Assembly (NCBI GenBank): GCA_016872595.1 | Contig: VGZJ01000009.1 | Span: 1 to 48,402 of the forward strand | Reading direction: 5' to 3' | From: Planctomycetota bacterium | GTDB taxonomy: Bacteria > Planctomycetota > Planctomycetia > Gemmatales > Gemmataceae | DNA length: 48,402 nucleotides | Part shown: one piece after another, positions 7,345 through 16,151 of the stretch | Layout: each line of letters starts with the position of its first letter | How positions within the stretch are numbered: position 1 is the stretch's first letter | Made by a program: the position numbers and the translations under genes | The notes under the pieces: model-generated | What the model was told of the DNA's origin: nothing | Seen by the model: the letters and a program-made list of their open reading frames with translations, nothing else | Database searches by the model: none

Positions 7345-10300
7345 ATGGCTGTCGCCCAAATCGGCGAGTTCGTTCGCTCCCGCGAGAACCGGCTCGGCGT
7401 CGGCAAGATTCAGAAGCTCACGCGCACCGCCGTTACCATCGACTACTTCCTCGGCCCCGGCATCGCGCCGCGCACCGAGACCGTGCCCATTGCGTCCGTC
7501 GCTCGAGTTATTCTCGACTGCGAAACGCGCGTGTACGAGCAACTGCCCGGCGGCACGTCGTGGCGCGCCGGCCGCGCGCTCGCCGAGAGCGTCGGCAAGT
7601 ACCTCGTGCAGTTCCCCAACGCCCGCAAGCTCGAAACGATCCCGGCCACGGAACTGTACACGCGCTGCGACCTGCCGATCCCGGACCCGGCGGCGTTCCT
7701 CGCGGCGCGCATCACCGAAACTCCCATCTGGCAGCAGCGCCGGGCCGGGTTCGTGCGCGCCGCCATCGCCCAGCGCGGCGCGTGCGCCGGCATGACCGGC
7801 CTCCTGTCGTCGTGCATCGACCTCGAACCGCACCAGATCGAAGTGATCCGCCGCGTGCTCCAAGACCCCGTGCAGCGCTACCTGCTCGCGGACGAAGTGG
7901 GCCTCGGCAAGACGATTGAAGCCGGCGTCGTCCTGCGACAGTACGTCCTCGAACACCCCGCCGATCACTCGGTGCTGGTGCTCGTGCCGGGGCACCTCGA
8001 GAAGCAGTGGCGCGCCGAACTGACGCAGCGGTTCCGCCTCGGCCCGCTGCTCGACCAGTCGATTCACATTCTGGCGCACGACGCCGACCTGAAGGCGCAC
8101 AAGGGTGCGGCCCTCGTGGTCATCGACGAGGCGCACCAACTCGCGCGCTGGGCCGGCGCGCCGCGGGCCACCAAGCCGCGCCAGCGGTTCGCCAACATCG
8201 CGAAGCTCGTCACCGACACCGACACGCGCCTCTTGCTGCTGTCCGCGACACCGACGCTGCATTCTGACGAGAGCGGCTTTCAGGCGCTGTTGCACCTGCT
8301 CGACCCCGTGATGTACCCGCTGGGCGACCTCAAGGGGTTCCGCAACCGGCTCGAGCGCCACCAGACCGTGGCGCAGCTCTACCACCTGTTCAAGCCGGAC
8401 GAAGAGGGCAGCTACCTCGAAGGCGCGCTCAAGCAGTTCACCGACGCCTTCCCCAACGACGAACGGTTGGCCTCGTTCGCGAAGGGGCTGAAACCGTTCC
8501 TCAAGTACGGGGCCGATCCCGACGCGCCGGAGCGCGCCGAGCGCATCCGCGCCGTTCGCGCGCACGTCTCGGAGGCGTACCGCTTGCACCGCCGCTTACT
8601 GCGGAACCGCCGCGCGGATGACCGCGTTGAGGGGCTGCTGCCGGGGCGCGCGGGCGTCGAGCGCTGGGCCTACACCGACCCCGCGACCGCGCCCTTGCTC
8701 GCCGCGCTCGATCACTGGCGCGCCGCCGCCGCGAAGGGCGCGAAGGCGGCGCAGGCCGCGACTTTCGGCCGCGTCTTCGTGCTGTTCGCCGAAGCCGCCG
8801 CGTGCGACGCGACCGCCCTCTCGGAACTGGTGCTCGCGCGGCTCGGCGAGGGCGACGCGCCCGCCAACCTGCCTTCCGACGACCGCGAAGCGCTCAAAGA
8901 AACGCCGATGTTCACCGGCGAGGTCGCGGCGCTCCAGAAGCTGCGCGACGCCGCGGCCGAGGCCGAATCGCTCGTGCGCGTCGACGCGCTCGTCGCGGGT
9001 CTCAAGAACCTGTTCGACGCGACGAAGGCCAAAGTGCCGGCGCGCGCCGTTGTGTTCGCCAGTTACCCGCACGTCGCCGACGAGGTGTTCGACGCGCTGA
9101 ACCTGCGCTGGCCGGGCCAAGTGGTGCGGCACGGGCGCGCCGGGTGGCAGCACTTCCGCACGTCCACCTCGTTCCGCGTCCTCGTGGGCGACCGCACCGC
9201 GGAGGAAGGGCTGAACCTGCACGGCCGCGGCACGGTCCTCGTTCACTTCGATCTGCCGTGGTCGCCCAACCGCGTCGAACAGCGCGTCGGCCGGCTCGAC
9301 CGCTACGGGGTCGCGACGCCGGTGCGCTCGGTCGTGCTGGCCGCGGACTGCGACGCGCTCGCCGCGGCGTGGGTCGAGTACCTGAACCGCGGGTACAAGG
9401 CGTTCGACCGCTCCGTTGCGGCGCTGCAATACCTGACGGAAACGGAACTGGCCGCGCTGTACCCGGCGGCGCTGGCCGAGGGCGCGCCGGCGCTGTCGGC
9501 GGCGACCGAGAAACTCGCGGGCGAAAACGGCGTGGTCGAAACGGCGCTGCGCGAGATTCAGGTTCTCGACGAGTTGGACGCGGTGGAAGCTCCCGCCGGG
9601 CACGAGCACTTCGCCGACGAACTGGCCCGCGCCGATCACCAGAGCCGGGCCGACTGGCAAGCGGTCGCGCACACGTGGGTGGTCGAAGGGCTACAGTTCG
9701 CACGGCGGCAAGAGGGGCCGCCGGAGGCCGATGTCGGGCGCTACCAGTTCCAGCGCCCGCGGCCCACCGGCCCCTCGACGCTCATGCCCGTCGGCCGCAT
9801 GGTGCGGTACTTCGGCCACATCATTGACACCGACGACGAGCGCTCGACCCCGGAGCGCCCGATGACCTACGCGCTGGCGTTCGACCGGCGCAAGGCGCAG
9901 AACTACAACGCGGCGCTCGCGCGCATCGGCGACCCGTTCGTCGACGCGCTGGTCGATTACGTGAACTGGGACGACCGCGGCGCGGTCGCGGCGCTGTGGC
10001 GCTACCGGCCCAAGACGAAGCTGGCGAAGCCCGCGGAGGTCGCGTTCCGGTTCGAGTTCGTCGTCGATTGCCCCGTCGCCGCCGCGCTCGCGGCGCTGCC
10101 CAAAGAGGGCGCGTGGTCCGCGCACGCGGTGCGCCGACAGGCCGACTGGCAGTTCCCGCCGTTCCCGGTGTCGGTCTGGCTCGACCAGAGCCTCGAACCC
10201 GTTACGAACGCGGCGCGGCTCGCGCTCTTGACCGAAGACTACTCGAAGATGAAGCGGCCCGACGGCGGCAAGGACTTCAACCTGAACGCCGAGCGCTGGG

Positions 10301-10644
10301 CCGCGCTCGACCCGCACTTCGCGCGGGCGGCGTGGGCGAAGCTCGTGACCGCGGCGCGCAAGGCCGCGGAGGAACACGTGCGCGGCACCGACGAGTGGGC
10401 CGCGCGCGTGGCCGACCGCTTGACCGCGGCCGACCGCGACGCCGCCGAGCGCGACGCCCAGACCGCGAGCCGGCTGGCGTTCCTCAGCGGCAAGCACCGC
10501 GACACCGAGGCCGCCCGCGCGAAGGTGGAGCGGGCCGTCGCCGCCGCGCTCCGCGCCGGCATCGAGACGCCGGCCGTGCGCCTCGACTCCGTGGCCGCGG
10601 TCTTCTTGGCGAACTGGAACCCGTTCGCGGACCTCGACGAATGA
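7345..10644 (+). CDS. SNF2-family ATPase/helicase, DpdE/RapA-like
   Basis: A 1099-residue superfamily 2 DNA translocase. N-terminal residues 1-160 contain a small beta domain (IGEFVRSRENRLGVGKIQKL), TRVYEQLPGGTSWRAGRAL and KYLVQFPNA, a pattern I associate with DpdE of the 7-deazaguanine DNA modification/restriction systems. The ATPase follows: SSCIDLEPHQIEVIRRVLQD, Walker A EVGLGKT (residues 184-190), Walker B DEAH (261-264), SATPTL (300 onward). The second RecA domain ends in GDRTAEEGLNLHG and motif VI QRVGRLDRYG (646-655). About 440 further residues form an alpha-helical C-terminal region without a recognisable domain. The start is the first ATG giving this N-terminus. No dpdA, dpdB or dpdC-like gene is nearby, so this may be an orphan or a different role. 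Its stop overlaps the next start (ATGA), so the two are probably translated together. Confidence 0.85.
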   Translation: MAVAQIGEFVRSRENRLGVGKIQKLTRTAVTIDYFLGPGIAPRTETVPIASVARVILDCETRVYEQLPGGTSWRAGRALAESVGKYLVQFPNARKLETIPATELYTRCDLPIPDPAAFLAARITETPIWQQRRAGFVRAAIAQRGACAGMTGLLSSCIDLEPHQIEVIRRVLQDPVQRYLLADEVGLGKTIEAGVVLRQYVLEHPADHSVLVLVPGHLEKQWRAELTQRFRLGPLLDQSIHILAHDADLKAHKGAALVVIDEAHQLARWAGAPRATKPRQRFANIAKLVTDTDTRLLLLSATPTLHSDESGFQALLHLLDPVMYPLGDLKGFRNRLERHQTVAQLYHLFKPDEEGSYLEGALKQFTDAFPNDERLASFAKGLKPFLKYGADPDAPERAERIRAVRAHVSEAYRLHRRLLRNRRADDRVEGLLPGRAGVERWAYTDPATAPLLAALDHWRAAAAKGAKAAQAATFGRVFVLFAEAAACDATALSELVLARLGEGDAPANLPSDDREALKETPMFTGEVAALQKLRDAAAEAESLVRVDALVAGLKNLFDATKAKVPARAVVFASYPHVADEVFDALNLRWPGQVVRHGRAGWQHFRTSTSFRVLVGDRTAEEGLNLHGRGTVLVHFDLPWSPNRVEQRVGRLDRYGVATPVRSVVLAADCDALAAAWVEYLNRGYKAFDRSVAALQYLTETELAALYPAALAEGAPALSAATEKLAGENGVVETALREIQVLDELDAVEAPAGHEHFADELARADHQSRADWQAVAHTWVVEGLQFARRQEGPPEADVGRYQFQRPRPTGPSTLMPVGRMVRYFGHIIDTDDERSTPERPMTYALAFDRRKAQNYNAALARIGDPFVDALVDYVNWDDRGAVAALWRYRPKTKLAKPAEVAFRFEFVVDCPVAAALAALPKEGAWSAHAVRRQADWQFPPFPVSVWLDQSLEPVTNAARLALLTEDYSKMKRPDGGKDFNLNAERWAALDPHFARAAWAKLVTAARKAAEEHVRGTDEWAARVADRLTAADRDAAERDAQTASRLAFLSGKHRDTEAARAKVERAVAAALRAGIETPAVRLDSVAAVFLANWNPFADLDE

Positions 10645-12371
10645 CCGACCCGATTGTGCCGCCGCGCGACGAGATTGCGGCCGAGGAACTGGCGCTCGCG
10701 CACGTCCGCATCGCGCTGCGGCAGCGTGTGCAGTCGGCGCGGGCGGCCTGTGACGACGCGGTCGCGCGCGAGGCCGACCCCGACCCGGACCTCCGCGCGC
10801 TGGCCGAGACGCACGGCCCCGGCCTGCTCGCGCTGCTGGACGGCCCGACGCGCGACGCAGTTTTTCAGGCCGCGCTGCCCCTCCGCGCGCTGGTCGAGTG
10901 CGTTTCCACAGGCGCGGGCGCTCCCGCGCCGTTCGATCCCGCGCACTTCGAGTTCGCCGCGGTCCAGTCGAACAAGATCACCGACCCGAAGGCGCAGCGG
11001 TACGTTCAGAAGCTGAAGACGAACACGCAGAACGAGCGCGCGACCGCCGCGGCGCTGATGAGCGAAGCGGGCGCGTTCGCCGCGGCGCAGTTGCTCGCGC
11101 CGCTACCAGCGCAACAAGTCGAAGTCGCGCCGCCCGAGCCGCCCGCGCCGCGCGCGGAAGAGATCGTCGAACAGGCCGACGCGCACCTGATTGCGGAGCT
11201 GTTCGCCGAACCTGTGCCGGAGTTGCTCGCGAAGCCGCAAGCGGCACCAGAGCCACCCGCGCCGCAAGCGGCACCAGAGCCACTCGCGCCGCCAGAGGAG
11301 CCGCGCGCCGAGTCGTCGCGAGAGGAACCGCTCGCGAAGCCGCAAGCGGCACTCGAACCCGCGCCGACAGAGGAACCGCGCGCCGAGGAGGCGCGTCAAA
11401 CCGGGAGCGCCGCCGTGCCGACGTACGCTTGTACCCTCGACGACGTGCGCGCCGCCGCCGCGCGGATCGCGGGCTTCGCCCACCGCACGCCGGTGCTGAC
11501 GTGCGACACGCTCGACCGACTCGCGGGGCGCAAGCTGTACTTCAAGTGCGAGAACCTGCAGAAGATCGGGGCGTTCAAGTACCGCGGCGCGACCAACGCG
11601 GTGCGCAAGCTGTCGGACGCCGAGGCCGCGCGCGGGGTCGTGACGCACTCCAGCGGGAACCACGCGCAGGCGCTCGCGCTCGCGGCCCGCGTCCGCGGGG
11701 TGCCGGCGTACATCGTTATGCCGACCACCGCGCCCGCGGTGAAGCGCGCCGCGGTCGAAGGGTACGGCGGGCGCGTCACCCTGTGCGAGCCGAACCTCGC
11801 GGCGCGCGAGGAGGCTGCGGCCCGGCTGGTCGCCGAGACCGGGGCGACCCTGATCCCGCCGTTCGACCACGCGGACGTGATCGCGGGGCAGGGCACCGCG
11901 GCCCTCGAACTGCTCGACGAGGTGCCGCACCTCGACGCCCTGATCACCCCGGTCGGCGGCGGCGGGCTGCTGGCCGGGTGCGCGATCGCCGGCCGCGGGG
12001 TGAAGCCCGGCCTGCGCGTGTTCGGCGCGGAGCCGCTCGGCGCGGACGACGCGGCGCGGTCGAAGGCCGCGGGCGAGTGGCAGCCTCAGACCGCCCCCAA
12101 CACCATCGCCGACGGCCTGCTCACCAGCACCGGGCAACTCACGTGGCCGGTCATCCGCGACCTCGTTGAAGCCGTGTTCACTGTTACCGACGACGAGATC
12201 CGGGCCGCGATGCGCCTCGTGTGGGAGCGGATGAAACTGATCGTGGAGCCGAGCGGGGCCGTGGGCGCGGCGGTCGCGCTGGGCGCGGCGTTCCGCGCGC
12301 TGCCCGACGCCGGCGCGGTCGGCATCGTGTTCAGCGGCGGGAACGTGAGCCTCGACAAACTGTACTGGTAG
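10641..12371 (+). CDS. Unknown N-terminal protein fused to serine/threonine dehydratase
   Basis: A 576-residue open frame with two parts. Residues 1 to about 195 are alpha-helical with no family I know (IAAEELALAHVRIALRQRV, QSNKITDPKAQRYVQKLK). Residues 195-258 are a low-complexity Pro/Ala/Glu linker built from repeats. From residue 259 comes a fold-type II PLP enzyme of about 318 residues: HRTPVLTCDTL, the lysine motif KIGAFKYRGATNAV, SSGNHAQALALAAR, the phosphate loop VGGGGLLAG and FSGGNVSLDKLYW at the end. It lacks an ACT domain, so it resembles serine racemase/catabolic threonine dehydratase. A GTG at 11415 preceded by GGGAG with 7-base spacing could start the enzyme separately. Start 10641 is set by the ATGA overlap with the ATPase gene. 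Whether one or two proteins are made is not settled by sequence. Confidence 0.75.
   Translation: MTDPIVPPRDEIAAEELALAHVRIALRQRVQSARAACDDAVAREADPDPDLRALAETHGPGLLALLDGPTRDAVFQAALPLRALVECVSTGAGAPAPFDPAHFEFAAVQSNKITDPKAQRYVQKLKTNTQNERATAAALMSEAGAFAAAQLLAPLPAQQVEVAPPEPPAPRAEEIVEQADAHLIAELFAEPVPELLAKPQAAPEPPAPQAAPEPLAPPEEPRAESSREEPLAKPQAALEPAPTEEPRAEEARQTGSAAVPTYACTLDDVRAAAARIAGFAHRTPVLTCDTLDRLAGRKLYFKCENLQKIGAFKYRGATNAVRKLSDAEAARGVVTHSSGNHAQALALAARVRGVPAYIVMPTTAPAVKRAAVEGYGGRVTLCEPNLAAREEAAARLVAETGATLIPPFDHADVIAGQGTAALELLDEVPHLDALITPVGGGGLLAGCAIAGRGVKPGLRVFGAEPLGADDAARSKAAGEWQPQTAPNTIADGLLTSTGQLTWPVIRDLVEAVFTVTDDEIRAAMRLVWERMKLIVEPSGAVGAAVALGAAFRALPDAGAVGIVFSGGNVSLDKLYW
11225..11400 (+). repeat. 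Repeat-rich linker made of dispersed and tandem units
   Basis: A 21-base unit occurs at 11225-11245 and 11330-11350 and again, identical, in an intergenic position at 44143-44163. A 27-base unit is tandemly duplicated at 11234-11260 and 11261-11287 (PQAAPEPPA, PQAAPEPLA). A further unit with GAGGAACCGCGCGCCGAG-like sequence recurs around 11295 and 11372. Confidence 0.85.
11403..11417 (+). promoter_or_regulatory. Possible internal ribosome binding site and GTG start of the dehydratase
   Basis: GGGAG at 11403-11407, 7 bases, then GTG at 11415-11417 followed by PTYACTLDDVRAAAARI, which is where serine/threonine dehydratases usually begin. Confidence 0.45.
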
Positions 12372-12402
12372 GTGCGTGGCGGAGAATCGTTCGGCTCGCA
12401 CC

Positions 12403-12432
12403 TTGCCCGCGGGCGCGCGGGCGGCGCATAAT
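12403..12432 (+). promoter_or_regulatory. Predicted promoter of the M28 peptidase gene
   Basis: TTGCCC (12403-12408), 18-base spacer, CATAAT (12427-12432), 48 bases before the ATG. The -10 box matches five of six consensus bases and stands out in a very GC-rich background. Confidence 0.55.
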
Positions 12433-12480
12433 ACCGGCATCCGTCCCCGCCCGCCGCTTTCCCACCAAGGACACTCCCGC

Positions 12481-14391
12481 ATGTCGCGCTCGTCCCGGCT
12501 GATCGCGCTTTTCTCGCTTGCCGCGCTCGCCGCGCTCGCCGCCCCGGTGCAGGCCCAGAAGCCGTACGACGATCCCGTTCTGGAGCGCATGCGCAAGGAC
12601 ATCTTCTACCTCGCCGGCCCGGAGTGCGAGGGCCGCGGGGTCGAGACGAAGGGCATTCAGAAGGCCGCGGACCACATCGCCGCCGCGTTCCAAAAGGCCG
12701 GCCTCAAGCCGGCCATGAAGGACGGCACCTACTTCCAGCCGTTCGACACGCTCCTGAACGCGACCCCGGTCAGCCCCAGCACACTCGTGTTCGGCGACGG
12801 CGACAAGAAGACCGCGACCAAGCTCGGCACCGACCTCGCCGTGATGGGGTTCACGCGCTCCACGATGAAGGCCAACGGCGGCCTCGTGTTCGCCGGCTAC
12901 GGTATCACCGCGCCCAAGCTCAAGTACGACGACTACGAGGGGCTGAACGTCGAGGGCAAGGTGGTCGTGATCCTGCGCCGCACCCCGCGGTACGGCGAGA
13001 AGGGCGACAAGCGGTTCGACACCGGCGTTCCCGACGGGCAGGACAGTTCGCACGCCGCGTTCGCCACGAAGGTCGCGCTCGCGCAACTGAACAAGGCCGC
13101 GGCCCTCATCATCGTGAACGACACCACCGCCGCGACCGGCGCGATCGACCCGCTGCCCAACTTCTCCGACCACGCCTTCGGCACCCCGGCGTCCAAGATT
13201 CCCGTGTTCATGGTCAAGCGCGAGACCATCGACGACCTGTTCAAGGCCGCGGGTCACAAGACCCTGAAGGAACTGGAAGCGACGATCAACGACAAGCTCA
13301 AGCCGCAGTCGTTCGAGCTGAAGACCGTGACCGCGGACGCGGCCGTCACGATCAAGCGGCCCGCGATCCCGTCGAAGAACGTGGTCGGCGTGCTCGAAGG
13401 GGCCGGCCCGCTGAAGGACGAGACGATCGTGATCGGCGCGCACTACGACCACGTCGGCTACGGCACCCGCAACAGCGCCGGCGGCACCACCGCCAGCGGC
13501 AAGGTCCACTACGGCGCGGACGACAACGCCAGCGGCACCACCGCCGTCATCGAACTGGCCCGCCGGTTCGGGGCCATGAAGGACCGGCAGGGCCGGCGCA
13601 TCGTCTTCATCACCTTCAGCGGCGAGGAGGACGGGTTGCAAGGCTCGCAGTTCTACTGCAAGGAACCGCTGTTCCCGCTCAACAAGACCGTCGCCATGAT
13701 CAACATGGACATGGTCGGCCGCACGAAACCCGTGAACGTCGATTGGCTCGGCCTGTTCCCCAAGAAGGACAAGCTGATCGTGTACGGCACCGGCACCGGC
13801 GAGGGGTTCGAGAAACTCGCGGAGGAGAGCGCGAAGAAGGCCGACTTCCGCCTGTTCAAGGTCGCCGCGAGCGCCGGTAACAGCGACAACCACTCGTTCT
13901 ACCTGAAGAAGATCCCGGTGCTGTTCCTGTTCACCGGGCTGCACGGCGAGTACCACCGGCCGACCGACACGCCGGAGCGCATCGACGTGCCCGGCATGAA
14001 GCGCGTCGCGGACGCGGCCGAGCAGATGGCGCTGAACCTCTCCACGCGCGACACCGCGCCGAAGTTCGCGCAGGTGAACAGCCCCGCGCCGGCGGACCCG
14101 TCGCGGCCCGCGCCGGCCACCCCGAAGGGGCCGAGTGGCCCGCGCCTCGGCATCCTCCCGAACTACGCCTACGAGGGCACCGGCGTGCTGCTGGAGGGCG
14201 TCGTCGCCGAGGGCGCGGCGGCGAAGGCCGGGCTGAAGGACGGCGACATCATCGTCGAGATCGCCGGCACCGCGATCCCGGACCTCGACACCTACATGAG
14301 CGCGATGCGCGCCCAGAAGCCCAACACCACGATCAACATCGTGGTCGAGCGCAAGGGTAAGAAGGTCACCCTCAAGGCCGACCTGAAATAA
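12481..14391 (+). CDS. Exported M28 family zinc peptidase with PA and PDZ domains
   Basis: A 636-residue secreted metallopeptidase. A Sec signal peptide (SRLIALFSLAALAALAAPVQA) precedes the cleavage site after AQA. Residues about 130-300 form an inserted protease-associated domain (LVFAGYGITAPKLKYDDYEG). The M28 core follows with HYDH (321-324), ADDNASG (346-352), SGEED (380-384), INMDMVG (407-413) and HGEYH (488-492), which together give the expected two-zinc ligand set. The C-terminal 80 residues are a PDZ domain (ATVLLEGVV-like GVLLEGVVAEGAAAKAGLKD). The ATG at 12481 is fixed by the signal peptide. Its likely role is peptide degradation in the periplasm or outside the cell. It has its own promoter and is followed by an AT-rich inverted repeat. 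Confidence 0.92.
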   Translation: MSRSSRLIALFSLAALAALAAPVQAQKPYDDPVLERMRKDIFYLAGPECEGRGVETKGIQKAADHIAAAFQKAGLKPAMKDGTYFQPFDTLLNATPVSPSTLVFGDGDKKTATKLGTDLAVMGFTRSTMKANGGLVFAGYGITAPKLKYDDYEGLNVEGKVVVILRRTPRYGEKGDKRFDTGVPDGQDSSHAAFATKVALAQLNKAAALIIVNDTTAATGAIDPLPNFSDHAFGTPASKIPVFMVKRETIDDLFKAAGHKTLKELEATINDKLKPQSFELKTVTADAAVTIKRPAIPSKNVVGVLEGAGPLKDETIVIGAHYDHVGYGTRNSAGGTTASGKVHYGADDNASGTTAVIELARRFGAMKDRQGRRIVFITFSGEEDGLQGSQFYCKEPLFPLNKTVAMINMDMVGRTKPVNVDWLGLFPKKDKLIVYGTGTGEGFEKLAEESAKKADFRLFKVAASAGNSDNHSFYLKKIPVLFLFTGLHGEYHRPTDTPERIDVPGMKRVADAAEQMALNLSTRDTAPKFAQVNSPAPADPSRPAPATPKGPSGPRLGILPNYAYEGTGVLLEGVVAEGAAAKAGLKDGDIIVEIAGTAIPDLDTYMSAMRAQKPNTTINIVVERKGKKVTLKADLK

Positions 14392-14393
14392 GG

Positions 14394-14489
14394 GATTAGA
14401 GATTGCAAATTGATGATTGGTGATTGAAACGCACTGGAGCAGCCCGCACTGCTTTTCAATCATCAATCACAAATCTGCAATCTCTAATC
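14394..14489. repeat. AT-rich imperfect inverted repeat
   Basis: Left arm 14394-14429 (starting GATTAGAGATTGCAAAT) pairs imperfectly with right arm 14454-14489 (ending GCAATCTCTAATC). It begins two bases after the peptidase stop and is markedly AT-rich against its surroundings. It may terminate transcription and probably belongs to a dispersed family. Confidence 0.85.
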
Positions 14490-14545
14490 GCGCCTCGGCA
14501 ACCTGTACCCCACCGCCAACAGCACCTCCCACACAGAGGCCTATT

Positions 14546-15850
14546 GTGGACCTTCCGCGCGTGCAGCTCGTTCGGCAGATCGTCGCGCACCCGCCCGTGG
14601 GAGACGTGGCCGCGGAGGTGTGCCGGCAGTGGCTCACCTCGAAGACCGCGGCGCGCATCAAGCCCGGTATGCGCGTCGCCGTGGGCCTCGGCAGCCGCGG
14701 CATCGCCAACATTCTCCCCATCGCCAAAGCCACTGTTGCCGCGATTGCCGAACTCGGCGCGAAGCCGTTCGTCGTCGCCGCGATGGGGTCGCACGGCGGG
14801 GCCACGCCCGACGGCCAGCGCGAACTGCTCGCCGGCTACTACCTCGACGAAGCCCACCTCGGCGTGCCCGTCGTCACGGACATGGACGCCGCGAACATCG
14901 GGCTGAACTCGTGGGGCCAGCCGGTGTGGTGGGACAAGAACGCGCTCGCCGCCGACGGCGTCGTGACCGTGTCGCGGGTGAAGCCGCACACCGACTTCCG
15001 CGGCACCTTCGAGAGCGGCATCCTCAAGATGCTCGTCATCGGATTGGGCAAGCAGCGCGGCGCGGACCAGATTCACAGCTTCGGGACGCGCGGCCTGCGC
15101 GACATGATCCCCGAATCGGGCAAAGTCATCCTCGCCAAGACGCCGTTCCTCGGCGGCCTCGCGGTTCTGGAGAACGCCAAGGAGGAGACCGCGCACCTCG
15201 AAGTCGTGGACCGCGACGACCTCTACGCCCGCGAACCGGAACTGCTGAAGCGGGCCGCGGGCATGATGGGCCGGCTGCCGTTCAAGGGGTGCGACGTGCT
15301 GGTGATCGGCGAGAGCGGCAAGAACTACTCCGGGGCCGGCATGGACCCGAACGTGATCGGCCGCATGTTGGTGGAAGCTACGCCCGAGGCCGAGACGAAC
15401 GACCCGCGCATCGTTCGCATCGCGGTGCTCGACGTGTCGGTCGAGAGCCACGGCAACGCCACCGGCATCGGCCTCGCCGACATCACCACGAACCGCGCGG
15501 TCGCGGCGATTGACCCGGTGCCGTTCCGCATGAACAACTTCACCGCGCGCTCGCTGTGGCGCAGCAAGATTCCGTTCAGCTTCGACACCGACCGCGAGGT
15601 GATCGAGCAGTGCATCCAGACGTGCTGGCAGCCGGAGTTCGACAAGGTGAAGTTCTGCGCGATCCCGAACACGCTGGAGGTCGCGGAGCTGTGGGTGTCC
15701 GCGCCGCTGGCGGCAGACCTGACCGGGAACCCGCACGTCGAGTTCGTGGGCGACCCGGTCCCGCTGCCGTTCGACGCCGGCGGCACCCTCGTGCAAGAGA
15801 AACTGTTCCCGCACAGCGTCCGCGGGCGCAGGGCCAACGGCCACGGGTGA
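14546..15850 (+). CDS. LarA/DUF2088 family protein (lactate racemase-like)
   Basis: A 434-residue protein with the DUF2088 / nickel-dependent lactate racemase N-terminal fold. Visible features: KPGMRVAVGLGSRGIANI, AAMGSHGGATPDGQ, RVKPHTDFRGTFESGILKM with histidine and lysine in positions that in LarA contact the nickel-pincer cofactor, and GLADITTNRAVAAIDPVPF in the C-terminal half. The GTG at 14546 is the only start consistent with the family N-terminus (VDLPRVQLVRQIV). No larB, larC or larE homologue is visible nearby, so lactate racemase activity is not implied. It may be another epimerase or a related enzyme. It lies just after the AT-rich repeat and is probably transcribed alone. Confidence 0.85.
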   Translation: MDLPRVQLVRQIVAHPPVGDVAAEVCRQWLTSKTAARIKPGMRVAVGLGSRGIANILPIAKATVAAIAELGAKPFVVAAMGSHGGATPDGQRELLAGYYLDEAHLGVPVVTDMDAANIGLNSWGQPVWWDKNALAADGVVTVSRVKPHTDFRGTFESGILKMLVIGLGKQRGADQIHSFGTRGLRDMIPESGKVILAKTPFLGGLAVLENAKEETAHLEVVDRDDLYAREPELLKRAAGMMGRLPFKGCDVLVIGESGKNYSGAGMDPNVIGRMLVEATPEAETNDPRIVRIAVLDVSVESHGNATGIGLADITTNRAVAAIDPVPFRMNNFTARSLWRSKIPFSFDTDREVIEQCIQTCWQPEFDKVKFCAIPNTLEVAELWVSAPLAADLTGNPHVEFVGDPVPLPFDAGGTLVQEKLFPHSVRGRRANGHG

Positions 15851-15992
15851 CAGCCGACCGGCGCGGCGTCAGCCCGCCGGTGCGTTTGGACTCGTTATCT
15901 TCGGTTGCGCTGTTGAAGAGCGATCTGGGCGGTGGGTGCGGGGGCTTCAAGCCGCCACCACACGGACAGCATTTCAACAGAACAGACTTCGG
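15851..15992. other. Intergenic stretch with a short palindrome
   Basis: Contains ACCGGCGCGGCGTCAGCCCG followed by CCGGTG, an inverted-repeat-like motif directly after the stop of the DUF2088 gene. Nothing else is recognisable. Confidence 0.5.
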
Positions 15993-16146
15993 TCACACCA
16001 CGATCAATCGCTGTGGGCGGTCTGTGGTGAGGGTGAACGACTCGTACACGTCTGAAACGTCGCTGGCACGAAGCCGGTCGCCGAACTTGGATCAGTTCGG
16101 CTTCGAGCAGGAACGACAAGTCGAGATCGGATGGGACGCCGTACAT
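15993..16146 (-). pseudogene. Internally deleted DUF6188-like gene remnant
   Basis: The minus strand starts at ATG 16144-16146 with MYGVPSDLDLSFLLEAELIQV, a typical start of DUF6188-like proteins as I remember them. After that codon the reading shifts by one base and then gives FGDRLRASDVSDVYESF and TLTTDRPQRLIVV before a TGA at 15993-15995, which looks like the C-terminus of the same family. Roughly 60-80 residues of the middle appear to be missing. It begins 5 bases after the HIT gene stop on the same strand. An intact relative seems to be encoded at 6314-6754. Confidence 0.6.
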
Positions 16147-16151
16147 GCGAC

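Noticed and set aside
7345-12371. Complete Dpd DNA-modification and restriction island
   Set aside because: Only the DpdE-like ATPase is present; neighbours on both sides are unrelated metabolic or small genes.
12331-14466. Long antisense open frame (711 codons) opposite the M28 peptidase gene
   Set aside because: High-GC third-position bias opens the antisense frame. It is Arg/Val/Gly/His-rich with no domains, while the plus strand encodes a complete signal peptide, zinc ligands and PDZ domain.
14546-15850. Functional lactate racemase operon
   Set aside because: No larB, larC or larE-like genes are adjacent, so only family membership is claimed.
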